Origin: Actinomyces israelii DSM 43320
GTDB lineage: Bacteria > Actinomycetota > Actinomycetes > Actinomycetales > Actinomycetaceae
Reading direction: 5' to 3'
Length of the DNA stretch: 64,000 nt
NCBI RefSeq assembly: GCF_000711965.1
Contig: NZ_JONS01000015.1
Coordinates: forward strand, 1 to 64,000
Shown in pieces: positions 1 through 8,537 of this stretch. Within the stretch, counting starts at the first letter, position 1; every line of letters starts with the position of its first letter. The notes under the pieces were generated by a model that ran no database searches, had not been told where the DNA came from, and saw only the letters and a program-made list of their open reading frames with translations. The translations under genes were made by a program, and so were the position numbers.

Positions 1-238
1 GGTCAAGCAACAGTCCCTCGACGCACGCCTACCAGCACGACCACGCCCGGGAGAGGGACCGCACACGGCCGCACAACCACGCCATCATGCCAGACAATCA
101 CCACCGTCAACCACTGCGCCCCTTCCCAGTGCCCGTGCGCACCTGCGGGATCCACCACAGGCCTCGACCGGTCCGGCGCACGTGAAGGTGCTGAAAGACG
201 CTGCAGCAGAAGGTGGCGAGCCGCCGGGCGAATGGATC

Positions 239-1726
239 ATGCTTCTGTTTGTGAGACGCCCCTCTTTCGGCATCCGTCCCCCCGGCGCATCGTCCTCTGT
301 CCGCCCGCCCCGGCCGGCGAGCGGCGTCTCCGGCTCATCCCCGTTCCACCGCCCGGGCAGGGTGGCGCGCACAGGCACGCCCGACCCGTCCGAACCGCCG
401 CGGCGCCCGAACCGCGTGGAGACGTGGCTCGGGAGCCTCACTCGGAGATCTGCGTTCCTCATCGCCACCACCGTCGCCCTCGTCGTCGTGCTCGTCGCGG
501 TCGGCGCACTCGCACGTCTCCGAAGAGACAGTGAGCAGAACGCAGCGGGAGACACGCGGTCGACGGGGGCCGCCGCTCCTCAGCCCTCCGCATCCGCCTC
601 CACCGCGTCCCCCGCACCCTCTGTCGGCCCGAGAGACTCGTGGAAGCAGGCATGGAGCACCAATCTCGACCTGGGCGCTGACGCCCAGGTCGAGATCTAC
701 GCCAACAGCGACTACGTCGTGGTCTATGACTGGGTTCCCGGGGAGCGGGCGAACGCACGGCTGCGCGGATACAGCCTCGCCGGCGGCCGACCCCAGGAGC
801 TGTGGTCGACAACATCCGCGGGCCAGCCGACAGCGCTGACCTCCTCGGTCCTCGTTCTGGGCGGTCAGCTCATTGATCCCGCCACCGGCGAGACCACGGA
901 TGCCCCTTGGGGTGCGTCGTCCTACGCATCCCTGGTCACGGATGACCTCATCATCACCTGCGCGACAAGGCCCTCCCCTGCCTGCACCGGCTGGGACCTC
1001 GACGGCGGAGCCCTCATCCAGCGCTGGGGACCGGTCGCCTTCCCCGGAACCGCCCGTCCCCGTTTCAACAGGACTGCCGTCACCGGGGACACCCACACCG
1101 GCTACGCCCTGGCAGAGGTCCATGGCTCATTCTCGTCCGAGGAATCCGTGGCTTTCGTGTCACTGGCAGACGGGAGCATTCAGACCCGGCCGGACGAGGA
1201 GGGCGGCGAGTACCTGCATTTTGTTCCTGCCGCGGACGGATGGCTCCAGCTCGGCGCCGCTCCCCGGTCGGTCACCGCCCTGGAGCCGGACGGCACCGAG
1301 ATAGAGACCTATGGTTCTGTCCAGAACATGCTGACACTGCTGCTGACAGACTCCGACTCCGGGCTGCCCACCGTCGAGCAGTACAAAAGTACTTTCACCT
1401 TGGGAGGGACCTCCTGGGCCTCGATAGCCTTCAGCTGCCACAGTCGCTCCTGCACGCTCAACGGACAGCCGCTCACCGGCGCGGATGACGCTACGCGGTC
1501 CTCGCTCATGTACGAGTTCGACTTCACTGCGACGGCGAATGAGCGCTACCTTGTCCTGAGCCACGACTTCGGAGGCAAGGTGCGCATTATCGATCGTGAC
1601 CGGGGAGGCGTCGTCCCCCAGGGGGACGCGCTGTACGGGTCCCGCACCCGCGTCAAGGTCGTGCGGGCGGACCTGCTTATCGCGGTCGAGGACGGCAGCC
1701 TCGTCGCCTACACGCCCCCCGAGTGA
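239..1726 (+). CDS. Membrane-anchored protein of unknown function, paralogue 1 (propeller-like exterior)
   Basis: Not a family I recognise. The 495-residue product has a Pro/Arg-rich cytoplasmic N-terminus beginning MLLFVRRPSFGIRPPGA, one membrane segment at about residues 70-92 (SAFLIATTVALVVVLVAVGA), a Ser/Ala/Pro linker, then about 350 residues with recurring short motifs (LRGYSLAGG, LIDPATGE, CTGWDLDGG, VTALEPDG) that look like blades of a PQQ/WD-type beta-propeller outside the cell. ATG 239 is preferred over the upstream in-frame ATG at 182 because the next gene, a clear paralogue, starts at the matching residue. Both share DSWKQAWS, GYALA and IIDRDRGG. A sensor or binding role outside the membrane is only inference. 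Confidence 0.7.
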   Translation: MLLFVRRPSFGIRPPGASSSVRPPRPASGVSGSSPFHRPGRVARTGTPDPSEPPRRPNRVETWLGSLTRRSAFLIATTVALVVVLVAVGALARLRRDSEQNAAGDTRSTGAAAPQPSASASTASPAPSVGPRDSWKQAWSTNLDLGADAQVEIYANSDYVVVYDWVPGERANARLRGYSLAGGRPQELWSTTSAGQPTALTSSVLVLGGQLIDPATGETTDAPWGASSYASLVTDDLIITCATRPSPACTGWDLDGGALIQRWGPVAFPGTARPRFNRTAVTGDTHTGYALAEVHGSFSSEESVAFVSLADGSIQTRPDEEGGEYLHFVPAADGWLQLGAAPRSVTALEPDGTEIETYGSVQNMLTLLLTDSDSGLPTVEQYKSTFTLGGTSWASIAFSCHSRSCTLNGQPLTGADDATRSSLMYEFDFTATANERYLVLSHDFGGKVRIIDRDRGGVVPQGDALYGSRTRVKVVRADLLIAVEDGSLVAYTPPE

Positions 1727-1851
1727 GCCGGCTGTCTTCAACCGGCTGCGCGGAGACGACCCGACGTCGGCGTAGATGATCGATTCCGTGGACGGCGAGC
1801 GGGGCCGGCGCCCCCCGGCACGGCCCGCGCAGCCCCTGCAGCCCCCTTCGC

Positions 1852-1880
1852 CGAGATCGGTTCACTTCCGACCGATCTCG
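1852..1880. repeat. Inverted repeat containing the CGAGATCGGT motif
   Basis: CGAGATCGGT (1852-1861) is followed after 9 bases by its exact complement ACCGATCTCG (1871-1880). The same core recurs in other intergenic spaces at 29151, 50251 and 60004, so this is probably a member of a dispersed repeat family and not a gene-specific operator. Confidence 0.75.
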
Positions 1881-1904
1881 ACGAGAGAGGGGGCCGCGGG
1901 GACG

Positions 1905-1932
1905 GGGAGGCGCGCCCATGTGCGCGCCTCCC
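1905..1932. terminator. Strong hairpin, possible terminator or attenuator
   Basis: GGGAGGCGCGC (1905-1915) pairs with GCGCGCCTCCC (1922-1932) over 11 perfect base pairs around a 6-base loop CCATGT. There is no U tract, as usual in high-GC actinobacteria. It lies about 180 bases after the first paralogue and 97 bases before the second. The loop resembles the CCCATGTG core of the repeats near 10.2 kb. Confidence 0.55.
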
Positions 1933-2028
1933 ACCTGGCCCGGCCCACGCCCCGTTGGAACCGATCATCTGAAGAGGACGACCCGGGCATTCCGACCGGG
2001 CACTGGCGAGCCGCAAGACGCGTAGGTC

Positions 2029-3648
2029 ATGCTTATGCGTATGAAACGTCCCTTCTTCGGCATCCGTCCCCCCGGCGCGCCGACATCCATCCGTCCGCCC
2101 CGGTCGGCGCACGGCTCCGGCTCCTCCCTCTTCCGCCGCCCGGGCCGGGCAATGCCCCATCCGAGCCGGACAACGCCCACAAGCGAGCCGCCCCTCGTCG
2201 AACCAGTACCGGCCCCCGAGCCGTTGCGCCGCCCGACGCGCAGGCCCGCCCCCGCGGAACCATCGCCGGCCCGCAAGCCCCAGCAGCGCCCGACAAGCAG
2301 GCCCGCCCCCTCCGAGCCGCCGGCCCGCAAGCCCCCGCAGCGCCCGGACCATGCCAGGGGGAAGCCCCGAGACTTCGACTGGGGACCTGCGATCCTCACC
2401 GCCTCGGTCGCCCTCATTGTCGTCGGCCTCGTCCTGGTCGGCTCTCTCGACAACGACGGCGAGAGGAACGCGGCCCGGAGAGCACGGCCGACAAGGGCCA
2501 CCTCCGCACCGCGGTTCTCGGCCTCCTCCCGCGCCACGACGCCCACATCGTCGAATACCGCCGACGACTCGTGGAAGCAGGCGTGGAGCATTGACCTCGA
2601 GCTCGACGACGATGCCGACATCCGCACCTACGTCAGCGGCGACCACCTCGTGGTCCACGACCGAGCCGCCGGGGCGAAGCAACAGCTGCGCGGATACAGT
2701 CTTGCCGACGGCCGGCCCCAGGAGCTGTGGTCGATCACCCCCAGGGGACGGCCCAAGGCCATGACCCCCACGGTCCTCGTCTCCTCCAGAAGCCTCATCG
2801 ACCCGGCCACCGGTGAGGCCACGGACGCGCCCTGGGGCTCCTCCGAGCCGGTTCTGGTCACGGACGATTTCATCATCACGTGTACGAGCAGGCCTTCTCC
2901 CACCTGCACCGGCTGGGACCTCGCAGACAAGACCCTCACCCAGCGCTGGGGACCTGTCGCCTTCCCCGGAACCGTCCATCCCGGGTTTCTCGACTCTGCT
3001 ATTACCGGGGACACTCACACCGGCTACGCCCTGGCGATGACCGGGGACTCGGACTCGTCCAAGGAGAGAGGGGCGGTGTCCTTCGTGTCGCTGGCGGACG
3101 GGACCATCAAGGCGACCCGCCCCCAGAAGGAGGCGGGGAAGGTCATAAGTCTCTTTCCCGCCGCGGACGGATGGATCCTGCTCAAGGACGATGAGAAGTC
3201 GGTCACTGCCCTGGCTCCCGACGGAACCGAGCAGGAGACCTACACCGCTTCCCAGAGCACCTCCGCGCTGCTTCTGACGGACTCGGGAGTTCCCACCCTT
3301 GACCAGTACAAGAAGGCATTCACTTCGGGGGACATATCCTGGGCCTCCATCGCTCTCAGCTGTCGGTCCCGGGAAGGCACCTGCACTCTCAATGGGCGCA
3401 CGGTGACTGACGCGGACTACGGCACAAAATCCTCGCCCATGTACAAGCAAGGATTCACCGCCACGGTGAGTGAGCGGTACCTGATCCTGAACCACAGCCG
3501 CAGCGGCCATGTGCGCATTATCGATCGCGACCGGGGAGGCCTTGTCCCCCGAAGGTACGGGCTACAGGACCACGTCACCGTCGCACGCGCCGATCTCCTC
3601 ATCGCGGTCAAGGACGGCAGCGTCGTGGGCTGCACGCCCGCCGGCTGA
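2029..3648 (+). CDS. Membrane-anchored protein of unknown function, paralogue 2
   Basis: 539 residues, same architecture as the preceding gene. Cationic N-terminus (MLMRMKRPFFGIRPPGA), a longer Pro-rich stretch with repeated RRPTRRPAPAEP, ARKPQQRPTSRPAP and ARKPPQRP units (about residues 60-120), one membrane helix (ILTASVALIVVGLVLVGSL) and a propeller-like exterior sharing DSWKQAWS, LRGYSLADGRPQELWS, LIDPATGEATDAPWG and IIDRDRGG with its neighbour. ATG codons at 2029, 2035 and 2041 are all possible starts. The pair looks like a tandem duplication with a diverged, expanded proline-rich tail. The function is unknown. Confidence 0.75.
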   Translation: MLMRMKRPFFGIRPPGAPTSIRPPRSAHGSGSSLFRRPGRAMPHPSRTTPTSEPPLVEPVPAPEPLRRPTRRPAPAEPSPARKPQQRPTSRPAPSEPPARKPPQRPDHARGKPRDFDWGPAILTASVALIVVGLVLVGSLDNDGERNAARRARPTRATSAPRFSASSRATTPTSSNTADDSWKQAWSIDLELDDDADIRTYVSGDHLVVHDRAAGAKQQLRGYSLADGRPQELWSITPRGRPKAMTPTVLVSSRSLIDPATGEATDAPWGSSEPVLVTDDFIITCTSRPSPTCTGWDLADKTLTQRWGPVAFPGTVHPGFLDSAITGDTHTGYALAMTGDSDSSKERGAVSFVSLADGTIKATRPQKEAGKVISLFPAADGWILLKDDEKSVTALAPDGTEQETYTASQSTSALLLTDSGVPTLDQYKKAFTSGDISWASIALSCRSREGTCTLNGRTVTDADYGTKSSPMYKQGFTATVSERYLILNHSRSGHVRIIDRDRGGLVPRRYGLQDHVTVARADLLIAVKDGSVVGCTPAG

Positions 3649-3680
3649 ACCGGCCGGAGGAGCTCCCCGGCCCTCTCGGC

Positions 3681-5207
3681 TCACGCCTCGTCGAGGCTGG
3701 CCACGCGGGCGGCCGCACGCTCGGCCGTCCACACGTCCCCGGGCAGCTCGTCCGGCAGCAGCGGGTTGTCCGGGGCCACGAAGGCCGGCTCCGCGACGCC
3801 GCGGGCCCGCTGCCCGTCGTAGTCGCGCAGGACGGCGAAGGCCCAGCGGCTCAGCCACAGGACGGCGACGAGATTGAGGATCGTCATGAGCGCCAGGGCG
3901 ATGTCGGCCATGACCCACGCCAGCTCCAGGGCGACGACGGCGCCCAGGCCGGTGGCCGCCGTCATGGCCAGGCGCAGGGTCACGCCCGCCGCCCGTCCCC
4001 CGCCGAGGTAGGAGACGTTGATCTCGGCGAAGGCGGAGTAGCCCAGCACGCTGGAGTAGGCGAAGGTGAAGACGACGAAGCTCATGAAGCCGACGACCCA
4101 GCCTCCCGGCAGGGCGTCGGCCAGCGCGTGCTGGACCAGCGTGGTCTCGGCCCACTCGGGCTCCACGCCGGGGGTGTAGACCTGCGGCGAGGCGAGCAGC
4201 ACGGTCAGCCCCGTGGCCGTGCAGATGACGATCGTGTCGATGAAGACGCCGAGGGCCTGGATGAGCCCCTGGGTGACGGGGTGGGCGACGTCAGCGGTGG
4301 CGGCCCCGTTGGGCGAGGAGCCCTGGCCGGCCTCGTTGGAGAACAGGCCGCGCTTGGTGCCGTTGAGGAAGGTCGCGAAGAAGCCGCCAGCGGTGCCCGC
4401 CAGGCCCGCCCTGAGGTGGAGGGCGCCGGCGACGATATCGACGAGCACCCCGGGCACCCGCGGGGCCGAGACGACGATGACCACGAGGACAACCCCGAGG
4501 TAGGCGACCGCCATGAGCGGCACGAGCCACTCGGTGACGCGGGCGACCACGCGCATGCCGGCGAGCAGGATCGGGGCGGTGATCGCCATGAGCGCGACCG
4601 CCGTCACGACCGTCCCGATGCCGTGGCCCTCCTGGAGGGTCAGGGCGATGGTGTTGGACTGCACCATGGGGAAGATGAGGCCGTAGGAGAAGACGAGCAT
4701 GGCGGCGAAGACGACGCCCATGCCCCGGCCGAGCCGGCTCAGGCGGCGCCCGCCCCGCAGGCCCAGGCCGCGCTGCATGTAGTAGGCGGGGCCGCCGCGG
4801 AAGATGCCGTCGGAGCCGCGGACCTTGAAGACCTGGGCCAGCGTCGACTCCGCGAAGGAGGTCGCCATGCCGAGCAGGGCCACCACCCACATCCAGAACA
4901 GGGCGCCGGGGCCGCCGAGCGTGACCGCGAGCGCGACCCCGGCGATGTTGCCGGTGCCCACGCGCCCGCCCAGCCCGATGACGAAGGCCTGGAAGCTCGA
5001 CAGGCTGCCGCGCTGGTGGCGCGAGCGCGCCACGAGGTGAACCGCCCGGGAGAACAGGCGCATCTGGACGCCGCGCGTGCGGATCGTCAGGTACAGGCCG
5101 GTGCCGAGCAGGATCCAGATGAGGACCTTCCCGGAGACGAGGCCCTCGAAGGCGGACAGGTCCTGCGTCAGGTCGGTTCCCGTCAGGGCGGGCAGCGCGA
5201 TGGGCAC
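3681..5207 (-). CDS. Alanine/glycine:cation symporter, AgcS family
   Basis: Predicted Na+- or H+-coupled uptake of small neutral amino acids across the membrane. The 508-residue product has about 11 hydrophobic segments and family hallmarks: FVIGLGGRVGTGNIAGVALA, the GPGALFWMWV helix, FAESTLAQVFKVRG, GGPAYYMQRGLG and the LFSNEAGQGSSPNGAATADV motif. GTG 5207 is chosen because GGAG lies seven bases upstream and MPIALPAL leads straight into the domain; an in-frame ATG at 5327 would add a low-complexity Arg/Ala tail unlike the family. It converges with the paralogue pair and is divergent from the next ABC operon. Confidence 0.9.
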   Translation of the reverse strand: MPIALPALTGTDLTQDLSAFEGLVSGKVLIWILLGTGLYLTIRTRGVQMRLFSRAVHLVARSRHQRGSLSSFQAFVIGLGGRVGTGNIAGVALAVTLGGPGALFWMWVVALLGMATSFAESTLAQVFKVRGSDGIFRGGPAYYMQRGLGLRGGRRLSRLGRGMGVVFAAMLVFSYGLIFPMVQSNTIALTLQEGHGIGTVVTAVALMAITAPILLAGMRVVARVTEWLVPLMAVAYLGVVLVVIVVSAPRVPGVLVDIVAGALHLRAGLAGTAGGFFATFLNGTKRGLFSNEAGQGSSPNGAATADVAHPVTQGLIQALGVFIDTIVICTATGLTVLLASPQVYTPGVEPEWAETTLVQHALADALPGGWVVGFMSFVVFTFAYSSVLGYSAFAEINVSYLGGGRAAGVTLRLAMTAATGLGAVVALELAWVMADIALALMTILNLVAVLWLSRWAFAVLRDYDGQRARGVAEPAFVAPDNPLLPDELPGDVWTAERAAARVASLDEA

Positions 5208-5321
5208 GTGGGTCTCCGTCGGTCGGGAACGGGTCGCGCGCGACGCTACCGGACGACTCCCCCGGCCGCGCCGGGCGTCCGCATCCGGGGACGGGCGCCG
5301 GAAGGGCGCGCATGACGTGTA

Positions 5322-5333
5322 TGACATCTGTCA
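5322..5333. promoter_or_regulatory. Palindrome TGACATCTGTCA, likely response-regulator operator
   Basis: A perfect 5-2-5 palindrome sits in the 185-base divergent region 60 bases before the ABC-exporter operon. It is flanked by further TGAC/GTCA half-sites (outer pair GACGTG at 5314 and CACGTC at 5332; GTGACA at 5344). NarL/DesR-type regulators bind such TGAC-type palindromes, and the regulator encoded at 8534-9148 is the obvious candidate. Confidence 0.5.
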
Positions 5334-5380
5334 CGTCGAGCCGGTGACAGGGCTCAGTACCGCGTCGGGCCTGCCGGGGC

Positions 5381-5386
5381 GAGGGT
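5381..5386 (+). promoter_or_regulatory. Possible leaderless -10 box (GAGGGT) of the ABC operon
   Basis: GAGGGT ends exactly six bases before ATG 5393, and no Shine-Dalgarno sequence is visible. The geometry matches the better TANNNT boxes before proC and lysE in this window. Only the A and final T match the consensus, so support is weak. Confidence 0.35.
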
Positions 5387-5392
5387 CGGGTC

Positions 5393-6394
5393 ATGAGCAG
5401 CACACCCTCCCCCACACTGACGCGCCCCGCCGCCAGTCCGGTCGGCGCGGCCCCGGCCGCTCCCGCCGTGCGCGTGCGCGGCCTGCGCAAGACCTTCGGC
5501 CCCGTCGTCGCCGTCGACTCCCTCGACCTGACGGTCGCGCCCGGTGAGGTCGTCGCCTTCCTGGGCCCCAACGGCGCCGGCAAGTCCACCACCCTCGACG
5601 TCGTCCTCGGCTTCACCCGCCCCGACGCCGGCACCGCCGCCGTCCTGGGGGTCGCGCCGCGCGAGGCGGTGCGGGCCGGGCGCGTGGGTGCGGTCCTCCA
5701 GGCCGGCGGGCTCATCCCCTCCTTCACGGTGCGCCAGACCCTCGACATCGTCGCCTCCCTCCAGCTGCGCGCTCCCGACGTCGAGTCGGTGATCGCCCGC
5801 ACCGGCCTGGGCGGTCTGCTGCGCAGGAAGGTCTCCCGGTGCTCCGGCGGCGAGATCCAGCGCGTCCGCCTGGCGCTGGCCCTCCTGGCCCAGCCCGAGC
5901 TGCTGGTCCTCGACGAGCCCACCACCGGCATGGATCCCACCGCCCGCGCCGCCTTCTGGGACATGATGCGCCGGGAGACGGAGCAGGGCCGGGCGATCCT
6001 CTTCGCCACCCACTACCTGCAGGAGGCCGCCGACTTCGCCGACCGCATCATCATTATCGACCGCGGCCGCCTCGTCGCCGAGGGATCGGTGGACGAGGTG
6101 CGCGCCCTGGGGGAGGGCACCACGGTGACCGCGACCTGGCCGGGCCTGAGCGGGGAGGCGGAGTTGCGCGCGGCCCTCGCCCCCGTGTCCGGCTCCCTGC
6201 TGGGGGTCCAGGTCCGCGGCCCGCACCTGGAGCTGCGCACCAGCGCCCCGGACGACGTCGCCCGCCTCCTGCTGACCGCCACCCCGGCCGGCCACCTGGG
6301 CATCACCGCGCTCAGCCTGGAGGAGATCTTCGCCGAGCTCGTCGGGGAAGAGCACGACGGCGCCCCTGGCGCCCCCGCTGCGCCCGCGGCCTGA
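5393..6394 (+). CDS. ABC transporter ATPase (DrrA/CcmA type)
   Basis: Energises the ABC-2 permease encoded next, probably exporting a drug, peptide or lipid-like compound. In 333 residues: Walker A GPNGAGKST (58-66), Q-loop region VLQAGGLIPSFT, signature CSGGEIQRV (C replaces the usual L), Walker B LLVLDEPTTGMDP and H-loop ATHYLQEA. The C-terminal about 90 residues resemble the DrrA-type accessory region. It leads a four-gene set with the permease, a histidine kinase and a response regulator, and is divergent from the AgcS symporter. Confidence 0.9.
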   Translation: MSSTPSPTLTRPAASPVGAAPAAPAVRVRGLRKTFGPVVAVDSLDLTVAPGEVVAFLGPNGAGKSTTLDVVLGFTRPDAGTAAVLGVAPREAVRAGRVGAVLQAGGLIPSFTVRQTLDIVASLQLRAPDVESVIARTGLGGLLRRKVSRCSGGEIQRVRLALALLAQPELLVLDEPTTGMDPTARAAFWDMMRRETEQGRAILFATHYLQEAADFADRIIIIDRGRLVAEGSVDEVRALGEGTTVTATWPGLSGEAELRAALAPVSGSLLGVQVRGPHLELRTSAPDDVARLLLTATPAGHLGITALSLEEIFAELVGEEHDGAPGAPAAPAA

Positions 6395-6507
6395 GCCCGC
6401 CGGCTCCCGGCGTGCTCCGCGGAAGCGGGTCGCCCGGCCCCGCCCGCGCCGTCCACCGGCCCACTCCCACCCAACTGCTCACCCCTCACCAGCACAAGGA
6501 ACCAGCC

Positions 6508-7344
6508 ATGACCACCACAACCGCCATCACCTCCCCCGCCCGCAGCGGCGGCAGTGCCGGCAGTGCCGCCGCGCCCGCCCGTCGTCCGCGCCCGTGGACC
6601 TACACGCGCATCGACACGCTCACCACCCTGGCCCGCCCGGACATGCTCTTCTTCACCCTCATCATGCCGCTGGGCATGTACCTGTTCTGGGGCGCCCTGC
6701 AGGACTACTCCTCCCTCGGCGCCGGGCGCGGCAATGTCGCCGCCTCGATCATGATCAACATGTCGGTCTTCTCGGTGGCCATCGCCGCGACCTGCACGGC
6801 CGCCGGCGCCGCCGTTGAGAACGCGGGCGGGTGGGGCCGCCAGATGGCGCTCACGGCGGGCGGCCTGCGCATCTACATCACCACCAAGCTGCTCACCGCC
6901 CTCATCGTCTCGGTCTTCCCGGTCACGGTCATCTTCATCGCCGGCATCTTCACGGGCGCGAGGATGGACGCGCCCTGGGTGTGGGCCGCCGGCTACCTGC
7001 TCACCCTGCTGGCCGCCGTCCCCTTCGCCTGCTACGGCCTGGCCGTGGGGCTGTGGGTCCCGGCGCAGGCGGCGGTCGGCATCGCGGGCGCCTCGATCAG
7101 CATCTACGCCTTCCTCGGCAACCTGTTCATGCCGCTGAGCGGAAGCCTGTTCGACTTCGGCCGCTTCACCCCCATGTACGGCACCGGCGCCCTGGCGACC
7201 CGTGCGCTCCAGAAGGACATCGTCTACACCACGGCCGGCGACGTCCGCGAGGCCCTGTGGGTGCCGGTCGCTAACATCGCCGTGTGGACCCTCATCTTCG
7301 TCGTGGCCTGCCTGGCCGCGCGGCGCCGAACGACGCGCCGCTGA
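6508..7344 (+). CDS. ABC-2 type permease
   Basis: 278-residue integral membrane partner of the preceding ATPase, with six hydrophobic segments beginning at LARPDMLFFTLIMPLGMYLF and including NMSVFSVAIAATCTAAGAA and GNLFMPLSGSLFDFGRF, as in ABC-2 (DrrB/NatB) permeases. ATG 6508 has AAGGA eight bases upstream; the frame is open far upstream, but that part overlaps the ATPase and is not coding. The 113-base gap to the ATPase contains no obvious promoter, so the two are probably cotranscribed. Confidence 0.88.
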   Translation: MTTTTAITSPARSGGSAGSAAAPARRPRPWTYTRIDTLTTLARPDMLFFTLIMPLGMYLFWGALQDYSSLGAGRGNVAASIMINMSVFSVAIAATCTAAGAAVENAGGWGRQMALTAGGLRIYITTKLLTALIVSVFPVTVIFIAGIFTGARMDAPWVWAAGYLLTLLAAVPFACYGLAVGLWVPAQAAVGIAGASISIYAFLGNLFMPLSGSLFDFGRFTPMYGTGALATRALQKDIVYTTAGDVREALWVPVANIAVWTLIFVVACLAARRRTTRR

Positions 7345-7379
7345 CCGCCGGCCCCGCAGCGACTGCCGGTGAGTGCCAC

Positions 7380-8537
7380 GTGAGCGCAGGCAGCACCCGG
7401 GCTGCGGCCGCGTCGAACGCAGCAGATGCGGCCGCGACCCGCCCCTGGTACCGGCGGATCGAGCCGAACTCCGTCTGGACCCTCCTCCTTCTCGTCCCCC
7501 TCTTCTTCGTCCTCACCGCCGACATGCCGGTGCCCCTCAAGACGCTGGGCGTCGCCGGGATCGTCGGGTTCGCCTGCCTCTACAGCTGGGCCGTCTCCAC
7601 CATGCCGACCTGGCTCGCCCTCCCGGCGGGGGCGGGCGCCGTCGGGCAGCTGCGCCCCGTCGCCGGCAGGCTCGCCCTGCTGGCCGGCGCCGCCGCCGTC
7701 TCCGGCCCGGGTCTGGACTGGTGGTACACGGTCTTCTACCTGCCCTACTTCTGCGCGATCATCATGTACGCGACGACGCTGCGCGTGGGCCTGACCGTCT
7801 CCGGGTGCCTGTGCGTCCTGACCGCCCTCTTCTTCCTCCTCCTCGCCCCGAGGGCGAACATCGCGGGGATGGCCGCCGGCTGCTCCTTCTCCTCCGTCGC
7901 TATTGCGCTCGGCCGCATCGGGGCCGATGTCCAGGAGCGCCGTCAGGTCAAGGAGCGCGAGCTCGCCGCCGCTGCGGAGCGCGAGGAGATCGGCCGCGAC
8001 GTCCACGACCTGCTCGGGCACTCCCTGACCGTCCTGACCCTCAAGGCGGAGGTCGCCCACCGGCTCGTGCGCCGCAGCCCCGAGGCGGCCGAGCGCGAGA
8101 TGGCCGAGATCGTCGAGCTCTCCCGCGCCGCCCTGGCGGACGTGCGCGCCACCGTCACCCGCCTGCGGGCGCCCGACCTGGCCGGCCAGATGGAGGCCTC
8201 CCGCGCCGCCTTCGCCGCCGCCGACGTCGCCGCGGTCTTCTCGGGGCGGGCCGCCGACGTCCCCCTGCCCCAGCGCGAGCTGCTCGCCTGGGCCCTGCGG
8301 GAGGCGACGACGAACGTGCTGCGCCACGCCGGCGCCGCCCGCGTGAGCGTCGCGCTCGCCCCGGGACGGGTGCGCGTGGAGGACGACGGCGCCGGCACCG
8401 CCGGGCGACCTCCCGGCAACGGGCTGACCGGCCTGCGCGAGCGCGTCGAGGCCACCGGCGGCGCCCTGACACTGACCAGCCCCGCACCGGGCGGCACCGC
8501 CGAGCGTCCGGGCACCGTCCTGGAGGTCGCCCTGTGA
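7380..8537 (+). CDS. Sensor histidine kinase, NarL/DesK type (HisKA_3)
   Basis: Membrane sensor for the adjacent regulator. Its 385 residues contain four to six membrane segments (about 33-165), a coiled linker (VQERRQVKERELAAAAER), an H-box REEIGRDVHDLLGH with phospho-acceptor His209, and a HATPase_c domain with N-box EATTNVLRHAG and G-box VEDDGAGT/NGLTGLRERV. Start GTG 7380 has GGTGAG six bases upstream and lies 36 bases after the permease stop. It has no large extracellular domain, so the signal is probably sensed in the membrane or through the ABC transporter. Confidence 0.9.
   Translation: MSAGSTRAAAASNAADAAATRPWYRRIEPNSVWTLLLLVPLFFVLTADMPVPLKTLGVAGIVGFACLYSWAVSTMPTWLALPAGAGAVGQLRPVAGRLALLAGAAAVSGPGLDWWYTVFYLPYFCAIIMYATTLRVGLTVSGCLCVLTALFFLLLAPRANIAGMAAGCSFSSVAIALGRIGADVQERRQVKERELAAAAEREEIGRDVHDLLGHSLTVLTLKAEVAHRLVRRSPEAAEREMAEIVELSRAALADVRATVTRLRAPDLAGQMEASRAAFAAADVAAVFSGRAADVPLPQRELLAWALREATTNVLRHAGAARVSVALAPGRVRVEDDGAGTAGRPPGNGLTGLRERVEATGGALTLTSPAPGGTAERPGTVLEVAL

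Larger units (their letters stand above)
1727..2028. other. Intergenic stretch between the paralogues with two hairpins
   Basis: No convincing gene lies here. It holds two perfect inverted repeats listed separately (1852-1880 and 1905-1932) and a weak 6-bp repeat directly after the upstream stop codon (AGCCGG 1726-1731 with CCGGCT 1742-1747). The hairpins could terminate the first paralogue's transcript or attenuate transcription into the second. Confidence 0.6.

Noticed and set aside
3681-5327. Upstream start for the AgcS symporter at 5327
   Set aside because: Adds 40 low-complexity residues and removes the well-spaced GGAG before GTG 5207; it would also overlap the TGACATCTGTCA palindrome.
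5839-7344. 501-codon frame joining the ABC ATPase region to the permease
   Set aside because: The first 220 codons are out-of-frame text from the ATPase gene; the real permease starts at 6508.
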